Below, piece after piece: positions 1-13,383 of a stretch of DNA of 64,000 nt. The position numbers were made by a program, and so were the translations under genes. Every line of letters starts with the position of its first letter. The stretch's first letter is position 1. This DNA comes from Mallotus nudiflorus. Taxonomy: Eukaryota > Streptophyta > Magnoliopsida > Malpighiales > Euphorbiaceae. Under the pieces are notes generated by a model, which had not been told where the DNA came from, searched no databases, and worked only from the letters and a program-made list of their open reading frames with translations. The stretch is taken from contig CANTUR010000114.1 in assembly GCA_947683625.1 (NCBI GenBank), positions 992,001-1,056,000 on the forward strand, written 5' to 3'.

Positions 1-2470
1 AAAACGACATTTCATACTAGATATGGCCACTACGAGTTTCTGGTGATGTCATTTAGATTTACTAATGCCCATCTACTTTCATGGATTTGATGAATAAGGT
101 ATTTAGACCATATATGGATCATTTTATAGCAGTCTTCATTGATGTTATATTGGTGTATTCTAAAAGAATGGAACAACATGTATATCACTTGAGGACAGTA
201 CTATAGACATTGAGAGAACATCAGATTTATGCTAAATTTTTAAAGTGTGATTTTTGGACTTAGAGTGTAGCATTTCTTGGTTACATAGTGACTAAAGATG
301 GTATCTAGGTTGATCCACAAAGATTGAAGCAGTATTTGAGTGGCCTAAATTGATGACAGTCATTGAGATTCAGAGTTTTCTAGGTTTAGCTAAGTATTAT
401 AGGAGATTTGTTCAAGATTTCTTAAGAATTGCAGCACTTATGACTTGCCTAACTCAGAAGAATATGAAGTTTGAGTGGTTAGATGCTTGTGAGAATAATT
501 TTCAGTTGTTAAAGGAGAAGTTGACCACAGTTCTAGTGTTGACTTTGCCGAATGGAGAAGATAAGTCACTATTTATTTTGATGCCTCCAGAGTTGGTCTA
601 GGTTATATGTTGATGCCGAATGGTAGGGTAGTTGCATATGCTTCTAGGAAATTAAAGAAGCATGAACAAAATTATCCTACTCATGACCTAAAGATGGCAG
701 TAGTGATCTTTGCTCTTAAGATCTGAAGACACTACTTATATGGAGTAACTTATGAGATCTTCACAAATCACAAGAGCTTGAAGTACATTTTTCAATAGAG
801 GGATCTGAACTTGAGATAAAGGAGATGGTTGGAACTCTTGAAGGATTATGACTGTGATATTCTTTATCATCCAGGTAAGGCCAATGTTGTAGTAGATGCC
901 TTGAGTAAAAAATTCTCAATTAGTCTTGCTCACATTAGTGTAGAGAGGAAACCTTTGATCCAAGAGTTGCACCAGTTAGTGGATCAGGGTTGACGATGAA
1001 GATGAGCATATTAGGAGGATTGTTGGCACAGTTCAGAGTCATATCAGTAATGAGGGATAGAATCAAGGCAGCTCAAAGCCAAGATCCTATTTTGGTTAAA
1101 CTTGAGGAGAATGTGCGAGTAGGAAAATTCACTAATTTTACACTAAATGATGAAGATGTTTTATGGATCAATGGAAGACTATATGTGCCTGATGTGGATA
1201 ATCTAAGAGAGGAGATCCTAAACAAAGCACATTTTTCAACTTATAATGTACATCTAGGTGCTATAAAGATGTACCACATCATTAGGGATCTATACTGGTG
1301 GGATGGTATGAAGAAGGATGTAGCTAATTTTGTTGCTAAGTTCTTCACTTGTCAACAGGTGAAAGCTAAATATGAGAATCCTTCTAGGAAGCTTCAGCCT
1401 CTTCCTATTCCTGAGTGGAAATGGGAGAGAGTTGTTATGAATTTTATGGTAGAGTTAACTCGTTCAAGGGATGGATATGATTCCATATGGGTAATTGTGG
1501 ATAGGTTAACCAAATCAGCTCACTTTCTACCAGCTAACGCTATTTTTTCTGTAGCCAAGTTAGCCAAGATGTATGTTAAGCATATTGTGTGCCTACATGG
1601 AGTACCTGTGTCCATCATATCTGATAGTGGTTATATATTCACCTCTTGATTTTGGTAAAAGTTACAAGAAGCTATAGGCACTAGACTTGACTTCAGTATT
1701 GCTGTTCACCCTTAGATAGATAGTCAGACTGAGAGGATGATCTAAACACTTGAGGATATATTAAGAATATATGAGATAGATCTTAGAGGTAGTTAGGATG
1801 ATCATCTACCATTGGTAGAGTTTTCTTATAATAATAGCTACCACAACAGTATTGAAATGGCATTGTATAAGGCTTTGTATAGGAGGAAGTGTAGATCCCC
1901 TCTATATTAGAAAGAAGTGGAAAAGAGACAGCTTACTGGACTTAAGATTATCTAGGATACAGTAAAGAAAGTTATTTTGATAAGGAGAAGATTAGAAACT
2001 GTAGACAGAAGAGCTATACGGATCCAAAGTACAAGGATGTTGAGTTTCAGGTTGGGGATTACGTATTTTTGAAGGTGTCACCGATGAAAGGTATGATAAG
2101 ATTTGGCAAGAAGGGAAACATAACACCAAGATATATTGGACCATTTGAGATTCTGGAGAGAGTTTGAATGGTTACATATCGGTTAGTTTTACTTCCGAAT
2201 CTGTCACAAGTGCATCCAGTGTTCCATATCTTAATGTTGAGGAAGTATATTTCAAACCTTTCACATGTGTTACAGCCAGAGAGTATGGAAGTGAATGAAG
2301 ACCTGACGTATGAGGAAGAATAAATAGCGATTGTGGATTCTCAAGTTCATCAGCTACGTTCGAAACAGATCCCAACGATCAAAGTGTTGTGGAGAAACAA
2401 CAACTCAAAAGAGTACATGAGGGAGACAGAAGCTGAGATGCGAGCAACGTATCCCTATCTTTTTTGTCGA
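1..2470 (+). pseudogene. pol: Decayed pol of element A: RT, RNase H, integrase, chromodomain-like tail
   Basis: Reading through stops and frameshifts gives the usual Tekay pol order. The RT palm is at 1-330, and its active site reads FIDV at 135-146 where FIDD is expected, so an aspartate is lost. The connection domain (FLGLAKYYRRF) is near 370-420. RNase H starts near 575 (FDASRVGLG), with TDHKSL changed to TNHKSL near 760. The HHCC zinc region of integrase lies near 1230-1360 and the catalytic core near 1420-1900 (VIVDRLTKSAHF). A C-terminal segment at 2040-2240 (FLKVSPMKG) is followed by a chromodomain-like tail ending near 2470. In-frame stops at 204, 261, 306, 796, 817, 1713, 1743 and 1794 fit CAG/CAA to TAG/TAA or TGG to TAG. 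It cannot make an active enzyme. Confidence 0.9.
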
Positions 2471-2521
2471 TGATTTCTTGTATTCCTTTCTTTTATTTTG
2501 AAAAATCGAGGATAAATTTTT

Positions 2522-2536
2522 ATAAGGAGGGAAGAC
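2522..2536 (+). other. Polypurine tract of element A
   Basis: A purine-rich run (ATAAGGAGGGAAGA) lies directly before the LTR start TGTTATGACCC at 2537. Such a tract primes plus-strand DNA synthesis and marks the 3' LTR boundary. Confidence 0.8.
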
Positions 2537-3586
2537 TGTTATGACCCTAAATTTTCATATTAATTATAAAAATTAAATTATGAGATATGTAGTGTTAATA
2601 AATATTTTTATTAATGGTGATTTAAACATTTTAATGTTATTATTCTTTTATTTAATTAATTTATTAAATTGTAGTATTTGGTTATTCACGAAATTAAATT
2701 TATTTGAGGATTTCAAAGTTTATTTATTTTTGGAATTGCCATTAAGTGAGTTAATCTATTATTTATGGGTTATTAAGTTATTAATAATTTTATTGCATTA
2801 GTGTTTTGATTGATAAATTATGATTATTATTATTTATGTATATCGTATAGTGTTTTGATGGGAGAGTTAGTATTTTTTATTTATTATTATTGTTAAAAAA
2901 AATGGGGAAAGCATTTTTTTTTCAGGCAGTAGCCCATTTCCTTTCTTCTTCTCCTTCTTTCTTTCTTTCTTTCTTCCTTTCCTTTCTTTTTTCTTTCCTT
3001 TCTCTGCATAAACTGTGAACTGCCACCATGCCACCACCTCAACTCATCGGACCACCACCATCTGCGGTGCCAGCCATCAGTTTGAGCAGAGCAACAGCAG
3101 TAGCACCGATAGTAGCAATAGTAGGGGAAGACAACACTATATGAATAGTGCATCCAATTACCAGTGAGGGATCTAGTCGAGCTTAGGATCGTTCCGAAGT
3201 TCATATAGTTAGTTTCGAGTGTATCGACCGATAAGGATTCCGAAAACTCGATTTTATATTTATGTTAATATGTTTAATTAAAATTTTATTATTGAAAATA
3301 ATTTTATTTAAAGTTTTGGTAATTAGATTAGTTGTTATTTAAGCTAAGATCTACTCAAATATTACTTTTATTTATTTTTTTAAAATTATTTAAAAATACA
3401 TATATTGATATTCAGTTACTGTTCACACAGTCCCGGGTGTAGAAATTTTTTAATTTTTATTAAATTCTATATATTATTTAGAGCAAGTTTCATAAAGGAA
3501 GCCTATTTAAATTATGTATCAAATTTTTATGGTGAATTTTTGAATGATTATGTAAAAATATATAATTTTGGAGAAATTAATATAAA
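2537..3586 (+). repeat. 3' LTR of element A, first half
   Basis: The LTR begins TGTTATGACCC right after the polypurine tract. It is AT-rich with a pyrimidine-rich stretch at 2937-3000 and a GC-richer patch at 3005-3190, probably near the transcribed leader. Its start matches the reverse complement of the right end of solo LTR C (TAATAACCCT, then a shared ATGAGATATGTAGTG block). It stops at the ATAAA duplication (3582-3586) where B inserted. Confidence 0.85.
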
Positions 3587-3982
3587 TGATACCACCTATA
3601 TATATTCCTGCCTAACTAAAAGGTCTTTATTTCCTAAACAAGGACACTCAGACTATGAAGGTAGCAGGATTCGTCCAGGAAAAGGACTCTACCCCAAAGA
3701 GGAATCCTAAGCAAAGAGGGAATAGTTTCCTACCAGGATTAGGACTCCCATCTCACAAGGAATCCGACTCCTCTCAGGTTAAAGTATTACTATAAATAGG
3801 ACCCTATACTCCTCACAGAGGGACATCTTATTCTCTCATATTCTAGTTATTCCTTATTCCCCTACTCCTGTTCTCTAACTTAGGCATAGGAGTGTTTGTG
3901 GGGACTCTCCCCACCTCTTACCTTGCCTTATGTTCGTGGATTACAGGACACCAAGCTTAAGAGTTCCAGAAACCAGTTATCA
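3587..3982 (+). repeat. 5' LTR of element B
   Basis: The LTR runs from TGATACCACC to GTTATCA and has the same length as the partner at 16365-16760. A TATA box (TATAAATAGG) at 3791-3800 lies late in the LTR, consistent with U3-R-U5 order on the plus strand. The 5-bp ATAAA duplication precedes it. Confidence 0.95.
3791..3800 (+). promoter_or_regulatory. TATA box of the B 5' LTR
   Basis: TATAAATAGG is an exact plant TATA box placed about 190 bases before the LTR end. The same ten bases occur at 16569-16578 in the 3' LTR despite about 10% divergence between the LTRs. Confidence 0.7.
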
Positions 3983-3984
3983 AG

Positions 3985-4002
3985 TGGTGCCATCTGTGGG
4001 AA
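3985..4002 (+). other. Primer binding site of element B
   Basis: TGGTGCCATCTGTGGGAA starts two bases after the 5' LTR. A TGGYGCC start is typical of tRNA primer sites in plant Ty3/gypsy elements. I did not match it to a particular tRNA. Confidence 0.65.
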
Positions 4003-4052
4003 CTCTTAGGAAAAGCCATTCATTTACCTGCTAAGCTAAAGACATCCTCACT

Positions 4053-5440
4053 ATGACTTCTAACCCACCACCAGCCTTGATTCCCGAAACTGGCACCAAC
4101 CCTTCCGTAGCTATCCCTTCGACCGACCTCTCAGACCCTCTCCCAACAATAGTGTTTCCAGCCACTGTTCCACATACCAGAGCTTCTTTTGAACACACAC
4201 ATTAACTCCCTGACAATACCTCGAGATACCCAGCCTTAGGTGTAGACCTCCCATATTACACTTCTCTACAACACCATCGTTCAATACCTTTCATACCTTT
4301 TCCAAGTTTAATAGACACACCAGCAATAACTACACCAAATTTAAACACCGTAAACCAAACACTCAACCTTGACTAAACTAGCAAGGAAGTCATGATAAAA
4401 AATATCCAGGTGCAGATAGCTTTAATGCAACAATAGCTAAACGCTATAATACAAAGTGGGCATTCTGAACTGGCTCAAAATGATGATAACACAACACCTC
4501 GATAGGCCCTGGGGTGAGCATGGGAAAGGGTAAAGCGTCGAAAGGGGAGTGTAGTTCAACAATTTCGCCCCTTGATGATTCGAAGATAGCTCAGAAGGTT
4601 GAAGAGGCAATATACAAAGCTTGGAAAAAACCAAGAAAGGAAGAAGAATGCATTATGGACAACAAAACTCCATTTATCAAAAGAATAATTCAGATGGAGA
4701 TCCCTACTAAGTTCAGAATCCCGCCGCTTGATCAGTATAACGGGATAGGAGATCCCATCAGCCATATATCAGCATTCCGAACAAAGATGTTGCTCCAGAA
4801 TGTAAATGATGGAATCATGTGTAGAGTTTTTCCAAGCACACTCACAAAGAACGCTCAAAAGTGGTTTCATCAACTCCCAGAGAATTTCATCATTTCTTTC
4901 AAGGATTTAGTGGAACAATTTCATATTAGATTTGTCACCAATATTCCCCTAGCCAAAAACATTAACGATCTTTGGATGTGCCGGTAGGAAGTTGACAAGT
5001 CATTATGAAGTTATCTTAACCATTTCAATAAAATAGGCATGCAAATTGAGCATCTTGTAGATGAAGTTGCCATAGAAGCTTTGAAAAATGGCACTAGACT
5101 TGGCAAGCTTAAAGATAAAATAATGACCAAAGAACCAAGTACCTTTGCAAAGGCAATGGTGATGGCAGTCAGGATGATAAAAATGGATGAGGATAGAAGA
5201 ATACGACGGGAGGAAGAGAAACCACCGATTAAGGATGAACGACCCAAACACAGATGAGTAGGCTTCCCGAAAAATAAATTTCAGAAATCCAGCAGAAAGA
5301 TTTAATAGGGAAGTGGATAGATACAAACCCTTGAGCACCTCTCGATCCAAAATCTTTGTATGGATTAGGCAGAATGGAATTAGAATCACCCCAGCTAAGA
5401 GAATAGGCCCAAGCTGGAGATCTACCCAAGACAGGGGACA
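4053..5440 (+). pseudogene. gag: Gag remnant of element B
   Basis: The first ATG after the primer site is at 4053 and begins a proline/threonine-rich leader that meets stops before 4400. The best-preserved part is at 4514-4987: a capsid-type retrotransposon gag domain with IPTKFRIPPLDQYNG, then HISAFRTKML, CRVFPSTL and AQKWFHQLP, and a helical segment around FKDLVEQF. It continues after a stop at 5039-5257 with a basic, charged tail (KMDEDRRIRREEE). At least two frame changes and several stops separate the pieces, so no full-length capsid protein can be made. A zinc knuckle was not seen. Confidence 0.82.
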
Positions 5441-6254
5441 ATACTGACCTCAACGCATGTTCGTATGTTCGCCACCCCCATTATGATGCCCTGGTAATAA
5501 CTGCATGCATAGACAAGTATTTAGTAAAAAGGTTATTGGTAGACAATGAAAGCGCTATCAACGAATTATCCTGGAATGCGTACAAGGCAATGAGAGGCTT
5601 CATCACCAACCTAAAGGCCATCCAAAACCCCATCATGAATTTTTATGGAGGAACAGTATAACCAATGGGAATTGTTGAACTAAGCCTAAAATTTGGAAAT
5701 TAAAACGATAAAGAAACAAAAGTTATCTGAGTAGTATTCAACGTGGTGGATATACCACTGGCGTATAATGGGATTATAGGATGGCCAACACTCTATGAAG
5801 CAGATGCAGTCACCAGTATTTGACGCTTAACTATGAAAGTTCCAATCAAGAATGGAACCCTTACCATACGGGGAGATCAACATATGGCTAGGTAGTGTTA
5901 CTAAATGGCCATAAAGCCTCAGGCGGAGGCTTTTCCTCTTAAAGCATGGGAAATTGAGAAGCAAGGTGCCGATCCACAACTAGTAGAAGACACAGAGACC
6001 TTACAAATCATGAATGGAAAGACCATGAAGATCGGCAATGAACTCAGCCAGAGCATCAGAGAAGGAATAAGGGAGGTCCTTGCTAGACACTTAGAAGATG
6101 TTGCTTCACAAGCCTCTGAAATCATTGGAGTGGATCTGCAAGTTGCTTGTCACTATCTAAACATTAGACTGGGAGCCAAACCAGTGGCCCATAAAAAAGA
6201 ACCTTTACCTATGAAAGACAGAGAAAAATTGTTGAAGAAACAACGAAGTTGTTA
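5441..6254 (+). pseudogene. pol: Protease and start of RT of element B, cut by solo LTR C
   Basis: The aspartic protease is visible near 5480-5590, with the active-site region reading LLVDNESA where VDNGSA is expected, so the glycine after Asp-Asn is glutamate. A later protease block (YNGIIGWPTLYEA) is near 5764-5800. The pre-RT segment runs from 5905 to 6254 and ends at the TGTTA target site. The reading frame just before the insertion (KLLKK) does not match the frame that resumes after C (LLATRFIKEV), implying a one-base loss near 6235 as well as the insertion. Confidence 0.82.
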
Positions 6255-9200
6255 TGCCACAGCCCAAACTAGAAGTCATGACCGACGCTAGGGAATGGGA
6301 ATTCTTTCTAATCCGAAACCCGTAACAAGCCTAGAAAATAAAATCATGAACTAAATAAATAAAAAGTACAACAAAATTAAAATTTTTCGAATCAATATAT
6401 AAAATAAATACTCCAAATCCTTTCATAAATAATAGATTCATACAATGTTTAGATACAACTCTCTGAGTATTAAATATCAAAACAAAATAATACTCTTATG
6501 ATACAATAACACTACTACTGCAGTTTCTAGAATATAAATCAGAGTTCAAAATATGCATTTACATAAAATAGCCAGGACGGAAGGACACCAGTGAGGAACT
6601 CTACTACTAAGGTCTAACGATATAGGATCCCCTGAAAAAAAATAATTGAGGGGGGTCGGACCTCACTGAGTGAATTATTATACTATATGTACATGCAATC
6701 TAAACCATAACAATCAGGCATTCTTATATATTTATGTATATACATACATTTCACACAAATGTCAAACTCTGCTTTTATAAATATAATAGATGCAGAAAAC
6801 ATTTATTTTAATACATGAAAGATCAAATAGAACCCTATTAATCACACCCTCAATCTATCATATCATCACTCTAGCCATATAGGCTCACTTAAATCCAAAT
6901 AGATCACTTATTCCATTCTGGACAATAGACTGGCCCCGAGACACTAAGTCAACCGAGCTCCAGCAGTCTGACTGTCAGTGTGATTGGCCACGGACACTTG
7001 GTCAACCGAGCTCTCGCAATCACACTCTCAAATCACTTAATATCTCAATCATATCAATCAAATCATTATCAATCACATTGTAATGTCCACAATTAATTCC
7101 TCACTCAAACCTAAATCTATCGCACTGATGATACACGATCCTAGTGCTGCCCACTAGGAAGCACGTTCTATTGATATTCTTCATTTAAAATAAAACATTC
7201 ATATGGACAAACAAATAATGCAGAATAATAATCATAATGATAAAATAAACCATATATATACTAGAAATATACCTAAAATAACTAAGTATATTTCAAGTGT
7301 ATATATGCCAGATAAATTCATATCAATTATAATATATATACCGAAAATAAAACCATATATATATCGAAAATATAACTAAAATAAACTAAGTATATTTCAA
7401 GTATATATATACCTAAAATAAACTAAGTATATTTCAAGTATATATATATGTAAAATAAATCTAAATAAATCATGAAATATATTAAAAAAAATAAACCAAT
7501 AGTATATTATAAACATGCTAAGCTTAAATCAACAATTAAACTTGCATTTATTTAAGAATATACCTTAAAAATACTAAAAATATACCTAAAGTATACTAAT
7601 TATTTAAGTAAACAATTATAAATAAACTTATATTTAAAACATGTATATGTACTAAAATACTAAAAATAAACCTAATTATACCAAATCATATTATAATTTA
7701 AATCACTGTTAAAAGCATATAATAAAAATGAAAAATCCTAAATCATGCATTCTGTATGCAATGCATATATATACAGTATAATAACTCACTTGTGTGCGCT
7801 CCTCAAGACAGACTCGGCAGGCCTGGTCCATTAGGCCTCGGTCTCAGCGTAGCTAAAAAAAATAAAATAATAATAACCGTCAAAATAAACTTCTAACTTT
7901 ATGTTTATAGGATCACTATAGACATACTCAATCAAAATTTCAGAATTAGACTCAGACCGGTTGCCACGTTTTATCAAAAATCTACCAAATTTTCGATAGA
8001 GTTTTCTTTGTAAAACGGACATCTTCCTACAAAAGTAGGGTCGATCCTACATAGAAAACACATTTCTAAAATCTCAAAGCACAACACCTCGGGTTGGGAC
8101 CCCCAAACTCCATAAATCCCCCAACCGAGGTTCATAATACATAAAAAAATAATATTAAATAGTAAAATAATAAAATCATCAAAAACCCATAAAAATATTT
8201 AAAAACCTTTATTTTCCAACTAAAACATAAAAGTCAATTTTAAATAATATTTGATAATAAAATTCATAAACGGGATAAAATCTCCATTTTATAATTACAT
8301 TAACATAAATTGTAAATAATATTTAAAATTACAATTTAATATTACAAAAATAATAAAATACACATTTAATCTCAAAATAACAAATACACTTATTATTTAC
8401 ATAATATTCCCAAAATTATCACAATTTAACTAATAAAATCTTTAATATAATATATAATATTAATAAAATTCAATTTTACAATTGTTCAATATAACATAAT
8501 AAAATTCACATTTAATTTCCTAAATAGCTTAATTATATTAGTTTAAAACCCATTTTATTTCCAAAATTATATATAATATATTATTTGAAAACAATTTTCA
8601 AAAAATAGTAATAATTAGTTAAAAACAGTAATTAATTTGTAAAAATCATTTTATTACCTTAAATAATTATAAAATCAACTAAACCTAATATCTAACTATA
8701 ATTAACACAAAATTACACATTTACCCTTATAATATCAAATATCCAATATACGTAAATATACTAAATAATTTCCTCAAAAGTTATATAAAATGATAAGAAT
8801 TATTTAATCAACATATAATATACTAATATCAATCAAAACACATATTTAACCAATAATTCCTATAAAAATACATATTTAATCTAATAATTCCAAAATACAC
8901 ATAAATTGTATAAAATTCCATAAAAATTATATAAATTCATAAAAATTATTCTCTCAACAAATAATATTCTAATATTAACTAAAATACACAATTAACTCTA
9001 ATTTTAACCAAAAATACACATTTAACTAAATATCCAAACTTACATAAACTATAAATATTTCTAAAAATTATAAAATATTCCCAAAAATTAATTTCTCAAC
9101 ACTAAAATTAATAACAATATATAATAACAATAATTTAACCAAATTCATAATTTAATTAATTAATTAACAAAAATTAATTACTTAGTAATAAAATAATAAA

Positions 9201-9671
9201 AAATTCACCACAATTAAAATAATTTCTAAAAATTATAACAAAAATAAATTCATGAAGTTCAAGCTATATAAATAATCATTTCTAAAGGAAATTATAAAAA
9301 AACCATTAAAGTCAAGCTAAAAAAAATTAGAAAAGGAATTTGACATAAACTAAAAATTGATTAAAACTCACAAATAGCTAGCTTTGAGCATTGATCAAGC
9401 TCAAAATCAACTTCCCCTCAACTCAAGGAGTTGATCGAGCTAAAGAAACTGAGCTCCCACTATCAGGAAGTCACCGGCGATCTCTGTCGCTGCTGCTTCT
9501 GCATGCTGTCCACTGACGGCTTCTACAATGGCAGTGACAATGAGAAGGAGAAGATGATGGCACTGGTAATGGCTGAGCAGATCGTGAGGAAGAAGGAGCA
9601 CAGTGAACGTAGGTGGCTCGGGCTACAGCGTGTTGGAGAGGGTAAGTTTCTGCATTTCATCTTCATTTTTT

Positions 9672-9807
<136 letters not shown>

Positions 9808-10008
9808 TTAATATTAATAAAATAACACTATCAAAAATAATAATTATCAATATTGTAAATCAATAAAAATAAAATAATAGTGATGTACTCAAGATATTAA
9901 CATTAAAATAATACTGTGATAATAATATCACACAATAATTATAATAATAACTCACATAAAATAACGATGAAAGTAATAACATTAATAATGGTAGTGGAAT
10001 ACTTTTTT

Positions 10009-10010
<2 letters not shown>

Positions 10011-10059
<49 letters not shown>
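10011..10059. repeat. (TA)n microsatellite
   Basis: About 24 TA units inside solo LTR C, roughly 200 bases from the CA repeat. It can fold into a self-complementary hairpin. Confidence 0.97.
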
Positions 10060-10065
<6 letters not shown>

Positions 10066-10370
10066 TATTCAAATCACGTCAATTAATAAAACAATGTTAG
10101 TACTTAAAAATAATATTAAAATATTCATGCACTAAATTAATGCATATAAAATAACAGTATTTGAAAATAATAAATATACATAATGGGATTTAAAGTCTAA
10201 AATAATAAGTTCCAAAATAATATATTTACGTAGAAAATTCAATTAAACTCAAAATAATAATAATAAATCATAAAATAGGAAAATAATTAAATATAACTTT
10301 TAAACTTTATTAACACTACATATCTCATTATTTAATAAAATAATTTTAAAACCAGGGTTATTATATGTTA

Positions 10371-11200
10371 GCAACCAGGTTCATCAAAGAAGTTACTCAC
10401 CCGAAGTGGGTAGCCAACGTGGTACTTATCAAAAAAGCAAATGGGAAATATAGGATGTGTGTAGATTACACTAACCTCAATTGAGCATGTCCTAAAGACA
10501 GCTACCCATTGCCCACTATCGACCAGCTCATTGACTCCACCGCTGGTCAAGGATTATACAGTTTCGTCGATGCGGTACAAGGTTACCACCAGATTCTGAT
10601 GAAGGAAGAGGATCAAGAGAAGATATCCTTCATTACCCATGAAGGTTTGTATTGCTATAAGGTGATGCCCTTTGGACTTAAGAACGCCGGAGCCATGTAT
10701 CAAAGAATGATGAACCAGGTCCTCCAAGACCATATTGGCACGAGCGTAGAAGTATACGTAGATGACATCATCATCAAGAGCAAGCATCCGGAACAGCACC
10801 CAACGGATGTAAACTAGGTTCTCCGGCTATTAAGCAAATCTAGGATCAAGCTGAATCCAAAAAAATATGTCTTCAGAGTCAGAGCATGCAAATTCTTAGG
10901 ATTCATGATTTCCCACAGGGGCATTGAAGCCAATCCAGAAAAGATGGAAGCTATACTCAATATGGAAGCACTGAAAAATGGCAGAATCATTGCATTACGG
11001 CGTTTCATTTTATGCTCGGCCAGACGGTGTCTACCATTATTTCGAGCTCTCAAAAATTCTGAAAATTTTAAGTGGTTCATAGATTGTCAGGCGGCATTCG
11101 AAGACATTAAGAAATTCTTGTCCTCACCACCCCTGCTCAACCGCCCCATCCTAGATGAAACACTGTACTTATACCTCTTGGTAGGCTAAGAATGCATCGC
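10371..11200 (+). pseudogene. pol: RT of element B, continued after solo LTR C
   Basis: The RT resumes directly after the TGTTA duplication with FIKEVTHPKWVANVV and then KKANGKYRMCVDYTNLN. Fingers and palm follow: PLPTIDQLIDSTAGQGLYSF, MPFGLKNAGAMYQRMM, and an intact catalytic YVDD at 10755-10766. After a stop near 10815 the connection domain follows (KLNPKKYVFRV, FLGFMISHRGIEANPEK) up to about 11190. Few stops remain, but a one-base frame shift before 6254 and the 4.1-kb insertion prevent a full polyprotein. The intact YVDD contrasts with the mutated site of element A. Confidence 0.9.
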
Positions 11201-12060
11201 CTCTATACTGGTAAGAGAATAAGGGTGCCAGCAAAGCCTAGTTTATTACATCAGTAAAATGCTCCAAGGATCTGAAGTTCGATATCCCATGTTGGACAAG
11301 CTAGCTATGGCAATTGTCCACGTATCTCAAAAGCTCCGACATTACTTCTAAGCCCACCATAATATCGTCCGATCCCATTTCCCGCTGAGGAAAATCTTGC
11401 AAAGACTGGAGACCTCAGGCATGCTAGTACAGTGGTCGGTGTTACTTAGTGAATTCGACATTGATTATGAAACCTACCAACAAATGAAAGCCCAAGCATT
11501 AGCAGATTTTGTGCAAGAAATGGCTCTAGAAGACCTTACCTTGTCCAAAGCATCAAAATGGAAACTCTATGTTGATGGAGCATCTTCCGTTCAGGGATCC
11601 GATGTTAGAATAATTCCTAGGGGACCGCCCAAGGTTTACATCTGATATGCAGTCTGAATTGAGTATAACGCAACCAACAATGTTGCTGAGTATGAAGCAC
11701 TCATCACAGGCCTGAAAATAGTTACCAATGTCAGAGCTAAACACCTCATCATACATTCGAATTCCCAACCGGTTATCAACCAGGTCAATGAAACATTCTA
11801 AGTCAAGGACACTAGCATTGCCAAGTACGTGGACAAAGTCAAGCAACTCTTGAAGTAGATTGAATAAGAAGGGGGCCAGTGGGAGATTATTCAGATCCCC
11901 ATGGAGGAAAACTCTGAGGCTGACCTCCTGTCCAAGTCGGCAGCTGAAGACAATCAAGCATTTCGAGATATGGCATTCATCGAAGCATTGACCAATCCTA
12001 GCACAAACGATCCCGAAGTCTTGGAGATACAGGTAGTCTCGAAATGGATGCACCCCATAA
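11201..12060 (+). pseudogene. pol: RNase H and second archaeal-type RNase H of element B
   Basis: The ordinary RNase H continues to about 11440 (YPMLDKLAMAIVH, LRHYF-like). After a linker (AQALADFVQEM) a second RNase H begins at about 11560 with LYVDGASSVQGS, continues with ATNNVAEYEALITGLKI and then HSNSQPVINQVN. These are the Asp, Glu and Asp-containing blocks of archaeal-type RNase H; the third Asp (HSDSQ in relatives) is Asn here. A second RNase H after the first is diagnostic of the Tat lineage. Stops and a frame change near 11640 break it. Confidence 0.82.
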
Positions 12061-13258
12061 TCTAATACCTAGAACACGGATCCCTCCCTGAAGACAAGTT
12101 ACAGGCTCAAAAGTTAAAAACTAAAACATCCCACTATTCCATCCATCAAAGGGAGCTTTACAAAAAATCCCTTTCACACCCATGGTTTAAGTACATCTCC
12201 CCGGAGGAGGGAAATTACATACTCCGAGAGATCCATGAAGGGATTTGCGGAGCGCATGAATCCCATTATGCACTAACTCAAAAAGCACTACTCCAAGGAT
12301 ATTATTGGCCTACTATGTCTAATGATGCCCAACAGTTAACTCAAGCATGTCATAAGTGCTAGCACTATGCTCGACTCAACCACAGGCCTTCCCACCCCTT
12401 GCATCCAATCGGCAGCCCATGGCCATTCGCCATATGGAGAATGGACATCCTAGGTCCTTTCCCACCTTCCACTTCGTAAAAAAGGTTCCTTATTGTGGCT
12501 ATCGACCACTTCACTAAGTGGGTAGAAGTAGAGGCAGTCCTAACCCTCACAAAAGCTCAGATACAACACTTCTTATGGAAAGAGATCATTTGCAGGTTCA
12601 GCATCCCCCATGCTTTAATTACGAAAAACGGCAAACAGTTTGATAATAAAAAGTTCAGAGATTTTTTCTCAGACCTTAGAATAAAGCTTCGCTTCACCTC
12701 AGTAGCCCACCTGCAGATAAACGAGCAAATGGAAGTCACCAACAGAATTCTCATGCAAGGATTAAAGAAAAGACTCAATGAGAAAAAGGGAAATTGGGTC
12801 GAAGAGCTCAACAACGTAATCTGGGCCTATAGAACCATGCTTAGATCATCCACTGAAGAGAGACCATTCAGGCTAACCTATGGCATGGATGCAGTAATAC
12901 TAGTGGAAAATTGTTCACCAAGTTACAGAGTAAGCTAGAGTCTCGATCACACCATCAACAACATTGATGCCCGGATATGTTTGGACCTACTAGAGGAAAG
13001 GAGAGAATAAGCAGCCACCATAGCTGAAGCACATTGACAAAAGGTGACACGGTATCATCATCAACAACATCATTCGAGACAGTTCAAATTAGGAGATTGG
13101 GTACTCAGAAGGATAGATATTGGCAAAGGCAACTTGGGCATCGGCAAGCTGGGTCTAAACTAGGAAGCTCCATACCAAATCTCGGCACACACAACTAAGG
13201 GAGCATACAAGCTAAAAGAAAGAGGAGGCAAAGAACTACCACGGTTTTAGAACTCAGA
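12061..13258 (+). pseudogene. pol: Integrase of element B
   Basis: The HHCC zinc region is at 12230-12370 (HEGICGAH ... CHKC). The core begins near 12435 with WRMDILGPFP, which holds the first catalytic Asp, then IDHFTKWVEVEAV. The second catalytic position reads ITKNGKQF near 12620 where ITDNGTQF is expected, so the Asp is replaced by Lys. The third block is near 12720. The C-terminal region (FKLGDWVLRRI) is near 13085-13115. One reading frame is open from 12495 to 12938 and flanked by stops. It is not catalytic as it stands. Confidence 0.85.
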
Positions 13259-13383
13259 TTCTCTCAGAAAATATTATCAATAAGTTGTATTTAACACAAG
13301 ATTCAATAAAGTATCCCTTTATTAATAACAATGTCTTTACATGAGATCCAGTAAAAAAAAAGGTACACCTATTCTACTATACC

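Noticed and set aside
2893..3204. Minus-strand ORF of 103 residues with poly-Lys/Arg and Trp-rich parts
   Set aside because: It lies in the LTR of element A over a pyrimidine-rich tract and has no conserved motif.
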